Source: an uncultured Eubacteriales bacterium (GTDB lineage: Bacteria; Bacillota; Clostridia; Oscillospirales; UBA644). From it: DNA of 64,000 bases. Of the stretch, positions 26,470-35,128 are shown piece by piece. Position 1 is the first letter of the stretch. Each line of letters begins with the position of its first letter. The notes under the pieces are model-generated. The model was given only the letters and a program-made list of their open reading frames with translations, had not been told where the DNA came from and did not search any database. A program made the translations under genes and the position numbers. The stretch covers positions 75,255 through 139,254 of the forward strand of contig CAJLLT010000002.1 of NCBI GenBank assembly GCA_905207625.1. Direction: 5' to 3'.

Positions 26470-27009
26470 TCATGTTCTCTTCCTTTCTTTTTCTATATTT
26501 TTCCGCAGTATCTTCAATGCCCGTTGATGCCGTTTCTTCACCGCGTCCACGGTTATACCGAGGGTCATTGCGGTTTGGGTATTATCGGCACCACAAAAAT
26601 ACTTAAGACGGGTTACATCACGGTAAATATCAGGCATTGATTCAACTATCTGCCGCAACCGTTGGTTGGTCTCAAAAGACAGTTTGTCCGGTTTCGACGT
26701 ACCTCGGGGGATCACCTTATTGATGACCGACCGGTTACGTTTCCGGGATCTCGCCATGTTGCGCGCCGCGTTTCGGACGGAGGTCAGAACATACGCCCTT
26801 ACACGGTCACCGTCGGACATTTCGATTTTGTCCGCAACCTTTACCATCTGGACAAAGGCGTTTGCAACGGCATCGGAGGCTTCGTTCTCGTTTCCGAGAA
26901 TATCCACAGCCGCCGCAAGCATTACTTTACCGTACTTTTCAAAAATGTTTTCAAGCTTACCCGTTCCGGGGGTGGCCTCAGGCTCGGACACGGGATGAAT
27001 CAGGTTCAT
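26470..27009 (-). CDS. ECF-like RNA polymerase sigma factor
   Basis: A 179-residue sigma-70 family protein with region 2 (about 20-85: FEKYGKVMLAAAVDILGNENEASDAVANAFVQM) and region 4 (about 115-170: MPDIYRDVTRLKYFCGADNTQTAMTLGITVDAVKKRHQRAL, a helix-turn-helix). The open frame extends to 27144, but the promoter at 27046-27074 lies inside that extension, so I start at the ATG at 27009, with GGAG 13 bases upstream. It heads a three-gene unit with a putative anti-sigma factor and a secreted protein. It has a housekeeping-type promoter; no second, self-type promoter is evident. Confidence 0.88.
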   Translation of the reverse strand: MNLIHPVSEPEATPGTGKLENIFEKYGKVMLAAAVDILGNENEASDAVANAFVQMVKVADKIEMSDGDRVRAYVLTSVRNAARNMARSRKRNRSVINKVIPRGTSKPDKLSFETNQRLRQIVESMPDIYRDVTRLKYFCGADNTQTAMTLGITVDAVKKRHQRALKILRKNIEKERKRT

Positions 27010-27045
27010 TTTCGAGTCGCTTTCTCCAACTTCAATAATGGTTTC

Positions 27046-27074
27046 ATTATACCAATATATGGCAGGAATGTCAA
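27046..27074 (-). promoter_or_regulatory. Full-consensus promoter of the sigma factor operon
   Basis: TTGACA (27069-27074) and TATAAT (27046-27051) on the minus strand with a 17-base spacer. Confidence 0.8.
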
Positions 27075-27258
27075 GCCGACGGACTCGCCCCGCCCGAGAA
27101 AACTCTCTATAATAGATACACCGCAAAATGCGAAAAGTGGACAAAAAGTGCCATTTTGTTACATTAAGTTCACAAACAGGGGCATTTTTTCATTAAATTT
27201 GACAGAAGTGTGTCACGATTTCGAGGTATTCCAACGGCGTTTTCACCCCCGGGCGGCG

Positions 27259-27438
27259 GTCCGTGAAACGGACGGACGAATCACGCCGAAAAGCGTGGTT
27301 CGTGGGGACTATGCGGCGCATAGTCCCGCCGCCGGGGAGCGCAAAAAACCACGTTTCGAAACTTTAAGCCCCGAAAAATCCACGAAACGTGGTTTTGACA
27401 CGCGAAAAGAAATCCCGCGGAGGGTCACTCCGCGGGAT
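27259..27438. repeat. Second intergenic hairpin array
   Basis: Five stem-loops in 180 bases: GTCCGT-GAA-ACGGAC (27259-27273); CGAATCACGC/GCGTGGTTCG (about 27278-27303); GGGACTATGC-GGC-GCATAGTCCC (27305-27327); a 14-base arm AAAACCACGTTTCG (27345-27358) with its complement (27383-27396) around a 24-base centre; and ATCCCGCGGAG/CTCCGCGGGAT (27412-27438, loop GGTCA). Two of the five have three-base loops, as in the arrays at 23.9 and 29.4 kb. Confidence 0.7.
27405..27438 (-). terminator. Terminator of purA
   Basis: The last hairpin of the array (27412-27438, 11-base perfect stem) lies 47 bases after the purA stop and is followed on the minus strand by TTCTTTTC. Confidence 0.65.
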
Positions 27439-27484
27439 ATTTATATCGGAAAAAATTGTTAGTTATATATAGTATGATGTAGAT

Positions 27485-28762
27485 TTATCTGGAAAAACCT
27501 TCATGTCTTTCCGCACCGACGGAAACATACTTTATGGGACAGCCCACGCTGTTTTCCAGATATTCCACATACTTCCGGGCATTTTCGGGAAGTTCGGCAA
27601 AACTGCGGCACTTGGATATATCGCAGTTCCAACCGTCCATATATTCGATCACGGGCTTCGCCTCGGTAAGAGTTCTGCCCACGGGGAAGTTATGTATCTG
27701 CTCGCCGTTGACCTCATAAGCCACGCAGACCGGGATCTTTTCCATATAAGAAAGAACATCGAGTTTGGTAAGGGCTATTTCCGTAGCGCCCTGCATTTTT
27801 ACGCCGTACCGGGAAGCGACCACGTCAAAACCGCCTACACGGCGGGGTCTTCCGGTTGCGGCACCGTATTCGCCGCCGGCTTTACGGAGCTGTTCCGCCT
27901 CATCCCCGAACATTTCCGCGGTAAAGGGTCCTTCACCGACACAGGTGGAGTAAGCCTTCATGATACCGCAAACGTCGGTCAGCCGATGCTGGGGTATACC
28001 GGCGCCGATGGGAGCGTATGCGGCAATGGTGGAAGATGAAGAAGTAAAGGGATAGATACCGAAATCAATATCACGGAGCGCACCGAGCTGCGCCTCAAAC
28101 ATGATCTTCTTGCCCTCTTTTACCGCCTCGTCCAGGAACACGCCGGTGTCGCAGATAAACTCCCGGAGGGGCATTCCGAACTCGTTCAGGTAATCCGCTA
28201 TCCCGTAGCTTGTCACCGGGTCGGACTTGTACGCGCCGCAGAGGGTAAGGTTTTTCCATTCCACAATATCGCCGATCTTTTCACGAAGGCTGTCAAATTC
28301 CAGCAGATCGTGCATACGGAACGCCTTTTTCAGATATTTATCGGCATAAATAGGAGCGATGCCTCTTCTGGTGGAGCCGAATTTCTTACCCGCAAGGCGA
28401 TCTTCCTCCAGGCAGTCCTGAGCCACATTGTAAGGCATACAGATAACGGCTTTGTCGCTTATTTTAAGGTTTTCGGGGGTTATTTCAACGCCTGCGGCAC
28501 GGAGTTTTCCGATCTCTCCGCAAAGGTGACGGATGTCTATGACCATACCGTTGCCCATGACGTTGACCACGTTCTCACGGAGTATTCCGGAGGGAAGGAG
28601 GTTGAGCACGAACTTACCCTTATCGTTGATAACAGTATGTCCGGCGTTGTTACCGCCCTGATAACGGACAACGATATCAAACTCGTCCGAATACAGGTCG
28701 ACCATACGGCCCTTTCCTTCGTCACCCCAGTTGATACCGACTACAGCAGCAAGATTTTTCAT
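27485..28762 (-). CDS. purA: Adenylosuccinate synthetase
   Basis: PurA joins IMP and aspartate with GTP in the first step from IMP to AMP. The 425-residue protein has the expected length and motifs: VGINWGDEGKGRMVD (GTP loop and catalytic Asp), NNAGHTV with the catalytic His, STRRGIAP, and GRPRRVGGFD near residue 300, then KLDVLS, the base-recognition motif. The usual family form is VGxQWGDEGKG; here it is INWGDEGKG. AGAGGAA precedes the ATG. It is a single gene with its own promoter. Confidence 0.98.
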   Translation of the reverse strand: MKNLAAVVGINWGDEGKGRMVDLYSDEFDIVVRYQGGNNAGHTVINDKGKFVLNLLPSGILRENVVNVMGNGMVIDIRHLCGEIGKLRAAGVEITPENLKISDKAVICMPYNVAQDCLEEDRLAGKKFGSTRRGIAPIYADKYLKKAFRMHDLLEFDSLREKIGDIVEWKNLTLCGAYKSDPVTSYGIADYLNEFGMPLREFICDTGVFLDEAVKEGKKIMFEAQLGALRDIDFGIYPFTSSSSTIAAYAPIGAGIPQHRLTDVCGIMKAYSTCVGEGPFTAEMFGDEAEQLRKAGGEYGAATGRPRRVGGFDVVASRYGVKMQGATEIALTKLDVLSYMEKIPVCVAYEVNGEQIHNFPVGRTLTEAKPVIEYMDGWNCDISKCRSFAELPENARKYVEYLENSVGCPIKYVSVGAERHEGFSR

Positions 28763-28824
28763 CGCAAATTCCTCTTTCTTTTTTTGATAATTACGGAATT
28801 TTTGCCGAAAACAGACCGATAATT

Positions 28825-28854
28825 ATTATACAACCCCACAGGAAACATTGTCAA
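28825..28854 (-). promoter_or_regulatory. Promoter of purA
   Basis: Minus-strand consensus TTGACA (28849-28854) and TATAAT (28825-28830), 18-base spacer, about 65 bases upstream of the start codon. Confidence 0.78.
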
Positions 28855-28976
28855 TACAGATATGATGAATTTTTTTTTACATTAAACAGGCACATATTTT
28901 GCGGAATAACGGTGCAAGTACGGGAAAAGATACGTTTATGCGGAGACCGCAAAAAAAACGAAAGGACCAGAAAACA

Positions 28977-29315
28977 ATGCCCAACATTTACTGTCTTACC
29001 AGAAACTGCGCATACAACAACGACTGCAACTGCTGCCTGGATCATGTCAAGGTCGGCGGAAAGAACGCCCAGACGCCCCAGAGCACCTGCTGCGACAGCT
29101 TTATTCAGTCTCATTCAACAATGAAGCTCGGTTCCACTCCCTGCAGCTGCACCGACATCGACTGCGATGCGGAAAAATGCAGACACAACTGCGGCGGACA
29201 CTGCGCCGCCGACAGCATTTCCGTCTGCAACTGTGCCGAGGACGGAAGCGACGCCTGCACCTGCTCTCAGACAGAGTGCGCCTCCTTCAGCAAAAACCGC
29301 AAGGCAAAACCGTAA
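28977..29315 (+). CDS. Cysteine-rich protein with two DUF1540-like domains
   Basis: A 112-residue protein with about 20 cysteines. The first part (CLTRNCAYNNDCNCCLDHV ... STCCDSF) and the second (CTDIDCDAEKC ... TECASF) both follow the DUF1540 pattern: CxxxxCxYN-like opening, an I.V strand, and a final (T/S)xCxxF. These short domains are frequent in Clostridia and presumably bind metal; their role is unknown. The ATG at 28977 has AAAGGA ten bases upstream; an earlier in-frame ATG at 28899 is not supported. It is divergent from purA. Confidence 0.85.
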   Translation: MPNIYCLTRNCAYNNDCNCCLDHVKVGGKNAQTPQSTCCDSFIQSHSTMKLGSTPCSCTDIDCDAEKCRHNCGGHCAADSISVCNCAEDGSDACTCSQTECASFSKNRKAKP

Positions 29316-29377
29316 CCGGAGTTTTCCGTCACGGACCGAATCAAACGGCGCTGAGGCGGGTTGACCGCGCGTACAGT

Positions 29378-29471
29378 GCCGGCAGGCAGGGAAGCCCCGT
29401 CGGGGCTTCCCTGCGGTTTCTCCGCCAAAGGCGGAGAAACCGGGCACGGGCGCAGCCCGGGCGCTGCCGGC
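29378..29471. repeat. Cloverleaf-forming intergenic element
   Basis: An outer 8-base stem GCCGGCAG (29378-29385) with CTGCCGGC (29464-29471) encloses three hairpins: a 12-base stem 29387-29413 with loop GTC, a 13-base stem 29414-29442 with loop AAA, and a 5-base stem 29447-29459 with loop GCA. Stems are perfect. Either strand could fold into a four-way junction. It lies between the DUF1540 gene and the nucleotidyltransferase start. It is not a tRNA: arm sizes and loops do not fit. Confidence 0.75.
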
Positions 29472-29544
29472 GGCAATGCGGATACATATTTACCCCGATT
29501 CGGCAAATACTACCTGCAAATCCATACGAATCGAGGTATTGCCA

Positions 29545-31769
29545 ATGAAAGCTGTTATCATGGCGGAGCGGGAACCCGGCTGCGACCGCTGACGTGTCAG
29601 ATGCCGAAGCCCCTTGCCCCTATCGCCGGAACACCCTGTATCTACTACACCGTGGACCTTCTTCTCCGGCACGGGATAAGTGACATGGCGGCGACCCTTC
29701 TGTACCATGCGGAGGACGTTAAAAAAGCCCTGAAAAAGGTCAGGGAGACCTCCGTAAAATTCTTTACCGAAGAAAAGCCCCTGGGAACGGCGGGAAGCGT
29801 GGGAATGTGCCGGAATTTCCTTGACGAAGAGTTCATCGTCATAAGCGGAGACTGTATCTGTGACTTTGATCTTACGGCGGCGATCAGATTCCACCGGGAA
29901 AAGGACGGATTGGCGACGGTCGTTCTCAATCATGCAAAAGATCCTCTCGAATACGGCGTGGCGGTGCTTGACGGAGAGGACAAAATAACCCGTTTCATCG
30001 AAAAACCCTCCTGGTCAAGGGCATATTCCGACACTGTGAACACCGGGATCTATATCCTGTCCCCGAAAATATTTGATTTTATCCCGGAAAACCGGGAATG
30101 TGACTTTTCAAAGGACGTTTTTCCCGCCATTCTCGCAAAAGGACTTCCTCTGTACGGATATATAGCCGAGGGGTACTGGTGCGATATAGGAAACGTAAAA
30201 AGCTTTCTGCAGTGCAATTTCGACGTCCTTGCGGGGTCCCTTTCCTTTACCCCGAAGCTTTCCGTGGTTTCGGAGAACACTCTTTCGGTACCGGAGACAG
30301 TTACTCTGCGTCAGCCCTGTTTCATCGGCAAAAACGTCAAAATCGAAAGCGGAATAATCGGACCCTATGCCGTGATCGGCGACGGATGCGAACTGGGCAA
30401 AAATGTTTCCGTGACCTCGTCGGTTCTTTTCAATAACGTTACGGCGGAGGACGGTTCAAGCGTCCGCGGCAGCGTGATCTGCGAAGGCGCGAGGCTTCGC
30501 CGGGGCTCTTCCGTAGGCGAATACGGCGTCATCGGAGCTAACGCCTCGGTAGGCATGGGGACGGTGGTAAGCGCCGGGTCAAAGGTCTACCCGAAGAATA
30601 TAATTCCGGAGTATTCCTTCGTGAAATCCGACGTTACGGAGGGACTCAACGAGTTCTCATTCGAAGAGGAAGCCATAACCTCCGTTTTCGACGAATACAC
30701 GGATATTTCCGTATTTACCCGGCTGGGCTCCGCCATGGGAAAAGTGATCTCAGGGACAGCCGCGGTGGCAATAATACGGGGAAAAGAAGCCAAATCCGCC
30801 GTCCCGGTAATGCTTGCGGTATCGGCGGGACTCTCAAGTTCCGGGGTAAACGTTTTCGATCTGGGAGAATGTGACACCGGAATGATCCGCTTTGCGGTGC
30901 GTGAATACGGCTTCGGCGGCGGGGTATTCATCCGGATAGAAGGAGGGAAAGCCCTTGTTTCGGTACTGAAGGGCGACGGGCTTTATCTGGACCGGGCAGG
31001 CGAAAGGAAACTGGAACAGGCGTATTCCTGTTCTGACGTTCCGAACCTTGCCACCGGGTCGTTCCGTCCTTTCCGGGGCTATGACAGGGTTTACGCGAAA
31101 TATTTTTCCTCCATGCTCGAAGGGCTTTCCCCTCTGCCGGCGATAGTCTCCGGGCCCTCCTTCATCACCGAAAAACTTTCCGTCCGCCACGGAGAGCCAA
31201 GGCTTGAATATATTTATATAATGCCGGACGCGCTGTACGTCCAGACCCCGGAAAGGGAAGCTTACGCGGACGACATTGTAAACTGCGTCATCGCCCTCTG
31301 CTTCGGAAAACTCACCGGCCACGCCTGGATTCCGTACGAGTACCCGATAGTGCTGGATAAAGTTGCGGAACAGCAGGGGTTCGAACTGCACCGTGTGACC
31401 CTTGAGGACAGGGATCGCAGTAAGCTTGACGGCATCAGTGACGTCAATATCCGCGCGGCGGTACTGCTTAGGTATATGTCCGTATCCGACAGCCGATTTT
31501 CCGACCTTGCGGATCTTATTCCCGCCTTTTCCGCCCGTCACAGGGAAATTGACGGAAGCGGCGACAGAGCGGAAATAATGCGGATGCTTTCCGAAGGAGA
31601 CAACAGAGAACTGGTCGAGGGAGTAAGAATCAGGGACAAAAGGGGAGCGGTTCTGATAGTTCCGAGGAAAAAGACCAATTCTTTCCGCCTTTTTGCGGAA
31701 GCCGCCGATGCGGAAACCGCGGCGGAGATATGTGATTTTTATGTAAAGAAAATCAAAAACAGGTCTTAA
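29545..31769 (+). CDS. Mannose-1-phosphate guanylyltransferase-like/phosphomannomutase-like fusion, frameshifted at the start
   Basis: About 740 residues with three parts: a nucleotidyltransferase domain (GGAGTRLRPLT, MPKPLAPIAG, ISGDCICDFDL, EKPSWSRAYSDTVNTGIYIL), a left-handed hexapeptide-repeat region (CFIGKNVKIESGIIGPYAVIGDGC) and a C-terminal phosphomannomutase-like domain. The proper start, ATG at 29545 with GAGGT seven bases upstream, encodes MKAVIMA as expected but is out of frame: GCGG occurs once (29563-29566) where two copies would restore MAGGAGTRLRP. Read from the ATG, a TGA stops translation after 15 codons. The mutase part lacks the catalytic TASHNP serine loop. Related fusions are known in Firmicutes and actinobacteria; sugar specificity is uncertain. 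Confidence 0.85.
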
Positions 31770-31773
31770 AAGG

Positions 31774-31802
31774 TTGACAAGGGCATAATAATTTGTTATA
31801 CT
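31774..31802 (+). promoter_or_regulatory. Promoter of the RNase J-murD run
   Basis: Consensus TTGACA (31774-31779) and TATACT (31797-31802) with a 17-base spacer, directly after the stop of the previous gene and about 250 bases upstream of the RNase J ATG. Confidence 0.78.
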
Positions 31803-31808
31803 GTCCGT

Positions 31809-32060
31809 AATTGATATGGGTGACAGTACGGCGCAAAAATCGCGTCCGTGCTGTCCGGAAGAAAATAAAATAGAAGCATTTCTGCCATCCGCCGGAGGTA
31901 TGAAATGAGCGGAAGACGGTCGTTCCGCCCATTGCCTGAAAACCTTCACCGGTCGGCAGCAGATGCTTCCGGAAATCTTTCCCATTACAATTAAATTGAT
32001 CAGTGTCCCGCGAAAAGGCGGGACTACATATGCGTTACAGAAAAGTACAGGAGGTACTGA
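31809..32060 (+). promoter_or_regulatory. Long structured leader of the RNase J gene
   Basis: The predicted transcript starts near 31809 and has a leader of about 250 bases. Helices seen: GACAGTACGG/CCGTGCTGTC near its 5' end (about 31822-31856, one wobble); a long-range pairing of AAGCAT..CTGCC (31874-31886) with GGCAG..ATGCTT (31955-31968); and GTCCCGC/GCGGGAC (about 32004-32023) shortly before the ribosome site. A ribosome-site-preceded upstream ORF lies across the long-range helix. No known riboswitch class is recognised. Confidence 0.55.
31905..31994 (+). CDS. Upstream ORF in the RNase J leader
   Basis: A 29-codon frame (start MSGRRSFRPLPENLHR, end NLSHYN) whose ATG at 31905 follows CGGAGG by seven bases, a better ribosome site than chance would suggest. 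It ends 66 bases before the RNase J start. Its 3' half overlaps the 3' arm of the long-range helix in the leader, so its translation would change the leader fold. The peptide has no recognisable family. Whether it is translated is unknown. Confidence 0.35.
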   Translation: MSGRRSFRPLPENLHRSAADASGNLSHYN

Positions 32061-33731
32061 ATGAAAAAAATTGAACGTGTGAGAATCATTCCTCTGGGAG
32101 GACTTAACGAAATAGGCAAAAACCTGACCCTTTTCGAATGCGGAAAGGATATAATCGCCATAGACTGCGGTCTGGCGTTCCCTGACGACGAAATGCCCGG
32201 TGTTGACTATGTCATACCGGATATGCAATATATCGTAAAAAACAAAGACAGGTTCAAGGCGCTCTTCATCACCCACGGACACGAAGATCATATCGGGGGT
32301 ATACCGTATCTGCTCCGGGATGTCAACGTTCCCATTTACGGCACGAAAATGACCCTTGGCATAATCCGGAATAAGCTTAAGGAATTCAATCTCGACAAAA
32401 AGGCAAAACTTTTTGAAGTAGCCGCCGGCGACCTCATAGATATGGGTAATTTCGGCGTTGAATACATTCATGTCAACCACTCTATCGCCGACGCTGCCGC
32501 GATAGCTCTGCATACTCCCTGCGGAACGATACTGCATATGGGAGACTTCAAGATAGACGTCACCCCCGTACAGGGCGGAATGATTGACCTTGCCCGTATA
32601 GGAGAACTGGGCAACGAAGGTCTTCTTGCCCTTATGATGGATTCCACCAATGCGGAGCGTCCCGGATTCGCAATGAGCGAACAGAAGGTAAAAGGAAGCC
32701 TTGACAATATTTTCCGCAGCGCGGTGGGAAAACGTATAATAGTAGCAACTTTCGCCTCCAACGTAGACAGAGTTCAGTCCGTTATAGACCTTGCGATCAA
32801 ATACGGCAGACGCGTTGCGGTCTGCGGCAGAAGCATGGTCACAGTGTTGCAGGTTGCAACGGAACTGGGGTATATGAACATCCCCGACAACGTACTTATT
32901 GATGCGGAGCAAATAAACAAATTCCCGCCGGAAAAAGTCGTTCTCATAACTACGGGAAGCCAGGGCGAGCCTATGTCCGCTCTTTACAGAATGGCTTATT
33001 CGGATCACAAGGTGGTCGAAATAAACAGCAATGACCTGGTAGTCATTTCCGCAAGCGCAATACCGGGCAACGAAAAACTTGTCAACAGGGTAGTAAACGA
33101 ACTTTTCCGCTCCGGAGCAGACGTGGTACACGAATCCTTCGCAGAGGTCCACGTTTCCGGTCACGCCTGCCAGGAGGAGCTTAAGCTGATATTCTCCCTG
33201 GCAAAACCGAAATTTTTCATTCCGGTACACGGTGAATACAGACATCTCCGCCGCCACGCGCTCATCGCGGAAAGCATGGGGATAGAAAACAAAAATATTT
33301 TTATCGCCGACATAGGCAATATTATTGAGATCAGCAAAGACGAAATAAAATCTGCCGGCACTGTTCCTTCAGGAAAAGTCATTGTGGATGGTCTGGGTGT
33401 GGGAGACGTGGGAAACGTTGTCCTCAGAGACCGCAAACACCTGTCCCAGGACGGACTTATAATTTCCGTGGCTGTGGTGGACAGCAATACCGGAACACTG
33501 GTGTGCGAACCCGAGATAATTTCCAGGGGTTTTGTTTACGTCAAGGAAAATGAGGAGCTCGTCAGGAACTTCAAAAAAATCACCGAGCGTGTAGTTGAAG
33601 ACAGTCTGGACGGGGGCAAAGGCGACTGGCAGTATAACGCAAAAACAAAGCTGAAGGACGAACTGTCCAAATACATTTTTGATCAGACAAAACGTAAGCC
33701 CATGATTCTCCCCATAATAAAGAATATATAA
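32061..33731 (+). CDS. rnj: Ribonuclease J
   Basis: RNase J is a metallo-beta-lactamase/beta-CASP nuclease with 5'-3' exo- and endonuclease activity in mRNA decay and rRNA maturation. The 556-residue protein has PLGGLNEIGKNLT at the start, the zinc motif HGHEDH (72-77), VNHSIADAAA, HMGDFKID, the beta-CASP MDSTNAERPG, and PVHGEYRHLRRHA near residue 400, then a C-terminal domain. Full length for the family. AGGAGG precedes the ATG. It heads a plus-strand run with murD and three M42 peptidases; murD follows after nine bases. Confidence 0.98.
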   Translation: MKKIERVRIIPLGGLNEIGKNLTLFECGKDIIAIDCGLAFPDDEMPGVDYVIPDMQYIVKNKDRFKALFITHGHEDHIGGIPYLLRDVNVPIYGTKMTLGIIRNKLKEFNLDKKAKLFEVAAGDLIDMGNFGVEYIHVNHSIADAAAIALHTPCGTILHMGDFKIDVTPVQGGMIDLARIGELGNEGLLALMMDSTNAERPGFAMSEQKVKGSLDNIFRSAVGKRIIVATFASNVDRVQSVIDLAIKYGRRVAVCGRSMVTVLQVATELGYMNIPDNVLIDAEQINKFPPEKVVLITTGSQGEPMSALYRMAYSDHKVVEINSNDLVVISASAIPGNEKLVNRVVNELFRSGADVVHESFAEVHVSGHACQEELKLIFSLAKPKFFIPVHGEYRHLRRHALIAESMGIENKNIFIADIGNIIEISKDEIKSAGTVPSGKVIVDGLGVGDVGNVVLRDRKHLSQDGLIISVAVVDSNTGTLVCEPEIISRGFVYVKENEELVRNFKKITERVVEDSLDGGKGDWQYNAKTKLKDELSKYIFDQTKRKPMILPIIKNI

Positions 33732-33740
33732 GGATTTTTT

Positions 33741-35117
33741 ATGACAGCTGAAGAGTATTTTCGTTCACTGAAGTCCAAAAGAGTAACTGTTGTGGGTTTC
33801 GGGGTCAGCAACCGCCCGCTTATAAATATGCTGCTTGATGCCGGAGCCGATGTGACGGTCTGCGATAAGCGTCCGATTGAACAGCTGGGATCCGATGCGG
33901 AAGCTCTTGAGGGCAGACTCCGGTTCGTCTGCGGTGACAGCTATCTTGATGACATAAACACAGATATAGTCTTCAAAACTCCCGGCATGAGACGGGATCT
34001 CCCCGGGTTTCTGGAAGCGGAGCGGAAAGGCGCCGTTCTTACCTCGGAGATGCAGGTGTTTTTTGAACTCTGCCCCTGCAAAAAAATTGCGGTAACAGGT
34101 TCTGAAGGCAAAACCACAACCTCGACCCTGATCTCCGAATTTCTCAGACAGCAGGGCCGCACCGTCTGGCTCGGAGGTAACATAGGCACACCTCTGTTAC
34201 CGGAAATAAGCAGAATGAAGCCTTCGGATATTGTGGTCGCGGAGCTTTCCTCCTTCCAGCTTTTCGATATGACGGTTTCGGCGGAAACTGCGGTAATTAC
34301 AAACATCGTGCAGGAACACCTGAACTGGCATAAGGATATGCAGGAGTACATAGACACTAAAAAACGCGTGTTTTCCTTCCGGAAGGGCGGGAAAGTGGTT
34401 CTCAACGATGATTATGCGACAACGAAAGACCTTGCCCTGGGTCACGAGTGTGATCTTTATAAGTTTTCCTTCACCCACAGGGTGGAAAAAGGCGCGTACC
34501 TCGCCCCGGACGGAATAATACACTTCTCCGACGGAGAAAAGGACGTTCCGGTCCTTGACCGCCGTCGTATAAAAATAATCGGCGACCACAATGTGGAAAA
34601 CTACATGGCGGCGATTACCGCAACCTGGGGTCTTGTGGACATTTCCGTGTACGGAAAAGTTGCGGAAAGCTTCGGCGGAGTGGAACACCGTATGGAGTAT
34701 GTCAGGACAAAGGACGGAGTAAAATACTTCAACGATTCCATCTGCACTTCCCCTACAAGCGCCATAGCCTGCCTGAAGTCTCAGAAGGACAAAATAGTCA
34801 TGATTGCCGGGGGATCCGATAAAAAACTGGACTACTCCCCTGTTGTCCCGTATATTCTGCAAAAGGTCAGCCACCTGATACTTATGGGGGCAACGGCACG
34901 GAAAATCTATGATGCGGTGACTTCCGACCCGGGATATGACCCTGAAAAACTGACCGTTGAGTTTTCCGGAGGTATGGAAGATTCGGTGCAAAAGGCACAG
35001 AAAGCGGCAATGGCAGGACAAAGCGTATACCTGCTCCCCGTTTCGGCAAGTTTTGACTGCTACAGTAATTTCGAAGAACGGGGAAAACACTATAAAAAGC
35101 TCGTCAATGAGCTGTAG
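33741..35117 (+). CDS. murD: UDP-N-acetylmuramoylalanine-D-glutamate ligase
   Basis: MurD adds D-glutamate to UDP-MurNAc-L-Ala in the cytoplasm during peptidoglycan synthesis. The 458-residue protein has an N-terminal Rossmann part (VVGFGVSNRPLI), the ATP loop VTGSEGKTTT (118-127), NIVQEHLNWH with catalytic residues, and the C-terminal domain with FNDSICTSPTSAIACL and IAGGSDKKLDYSPV. GVSN in place of the usual GxSG is a minor variation. It lies between the RNase J gene and the M42 genes, outside a dcw cluster. Confidence 0.96.
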   Translation: MTAEEYFRSLKSKRVTVVGFGVSNRPLINMLLDAGADVTVCDKRPIEQLGSDAEALEGRLRFVCGDSYLDDINTDIVFKTPGMRRDLPGFLEAERKGAVLTSEMQVFFELCPCKKIAVTGSEGKTTTSTLISEFLRQQGRTVWLGGNIGTPLLPEISRMKPSDIVVAELSSFQLFDMTVSAETAVITNIVQEHLNWHKDMQEYIDTKKRVFSFRKGGKVVLNDDYATTKDLALGHECDLYKFSFTHRVEKGAYLAPDGIIHFSDGEKDVPVLDRRRIKIIGDHNVENYMAAITATWGLVDISVYGKVAESFGGVEHRMEYVRTKDGVKYFNDSICTSPTSAIACLKSQKDKIVMIAGGSDKKLDYSPVVPYILQKVSHLILMGATARKIYDAVTSDPGYDPEKLTVEFSGGMEDSVQKAQKAAMAGQSVYLLPVSASFDCYSNFEERGKHYKKLVNEL

Positions 35118-35128
35118 AAGGTGATTCA

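Noticed and set aside
30834..33257. An 807-codon minus-strand frame opposite the nucleotidyltransferase and RNase J genes
   Set aside because: It runs across two genes on the other strand and the promoter between them, and its protein is not family-like. Codon bias explains it.
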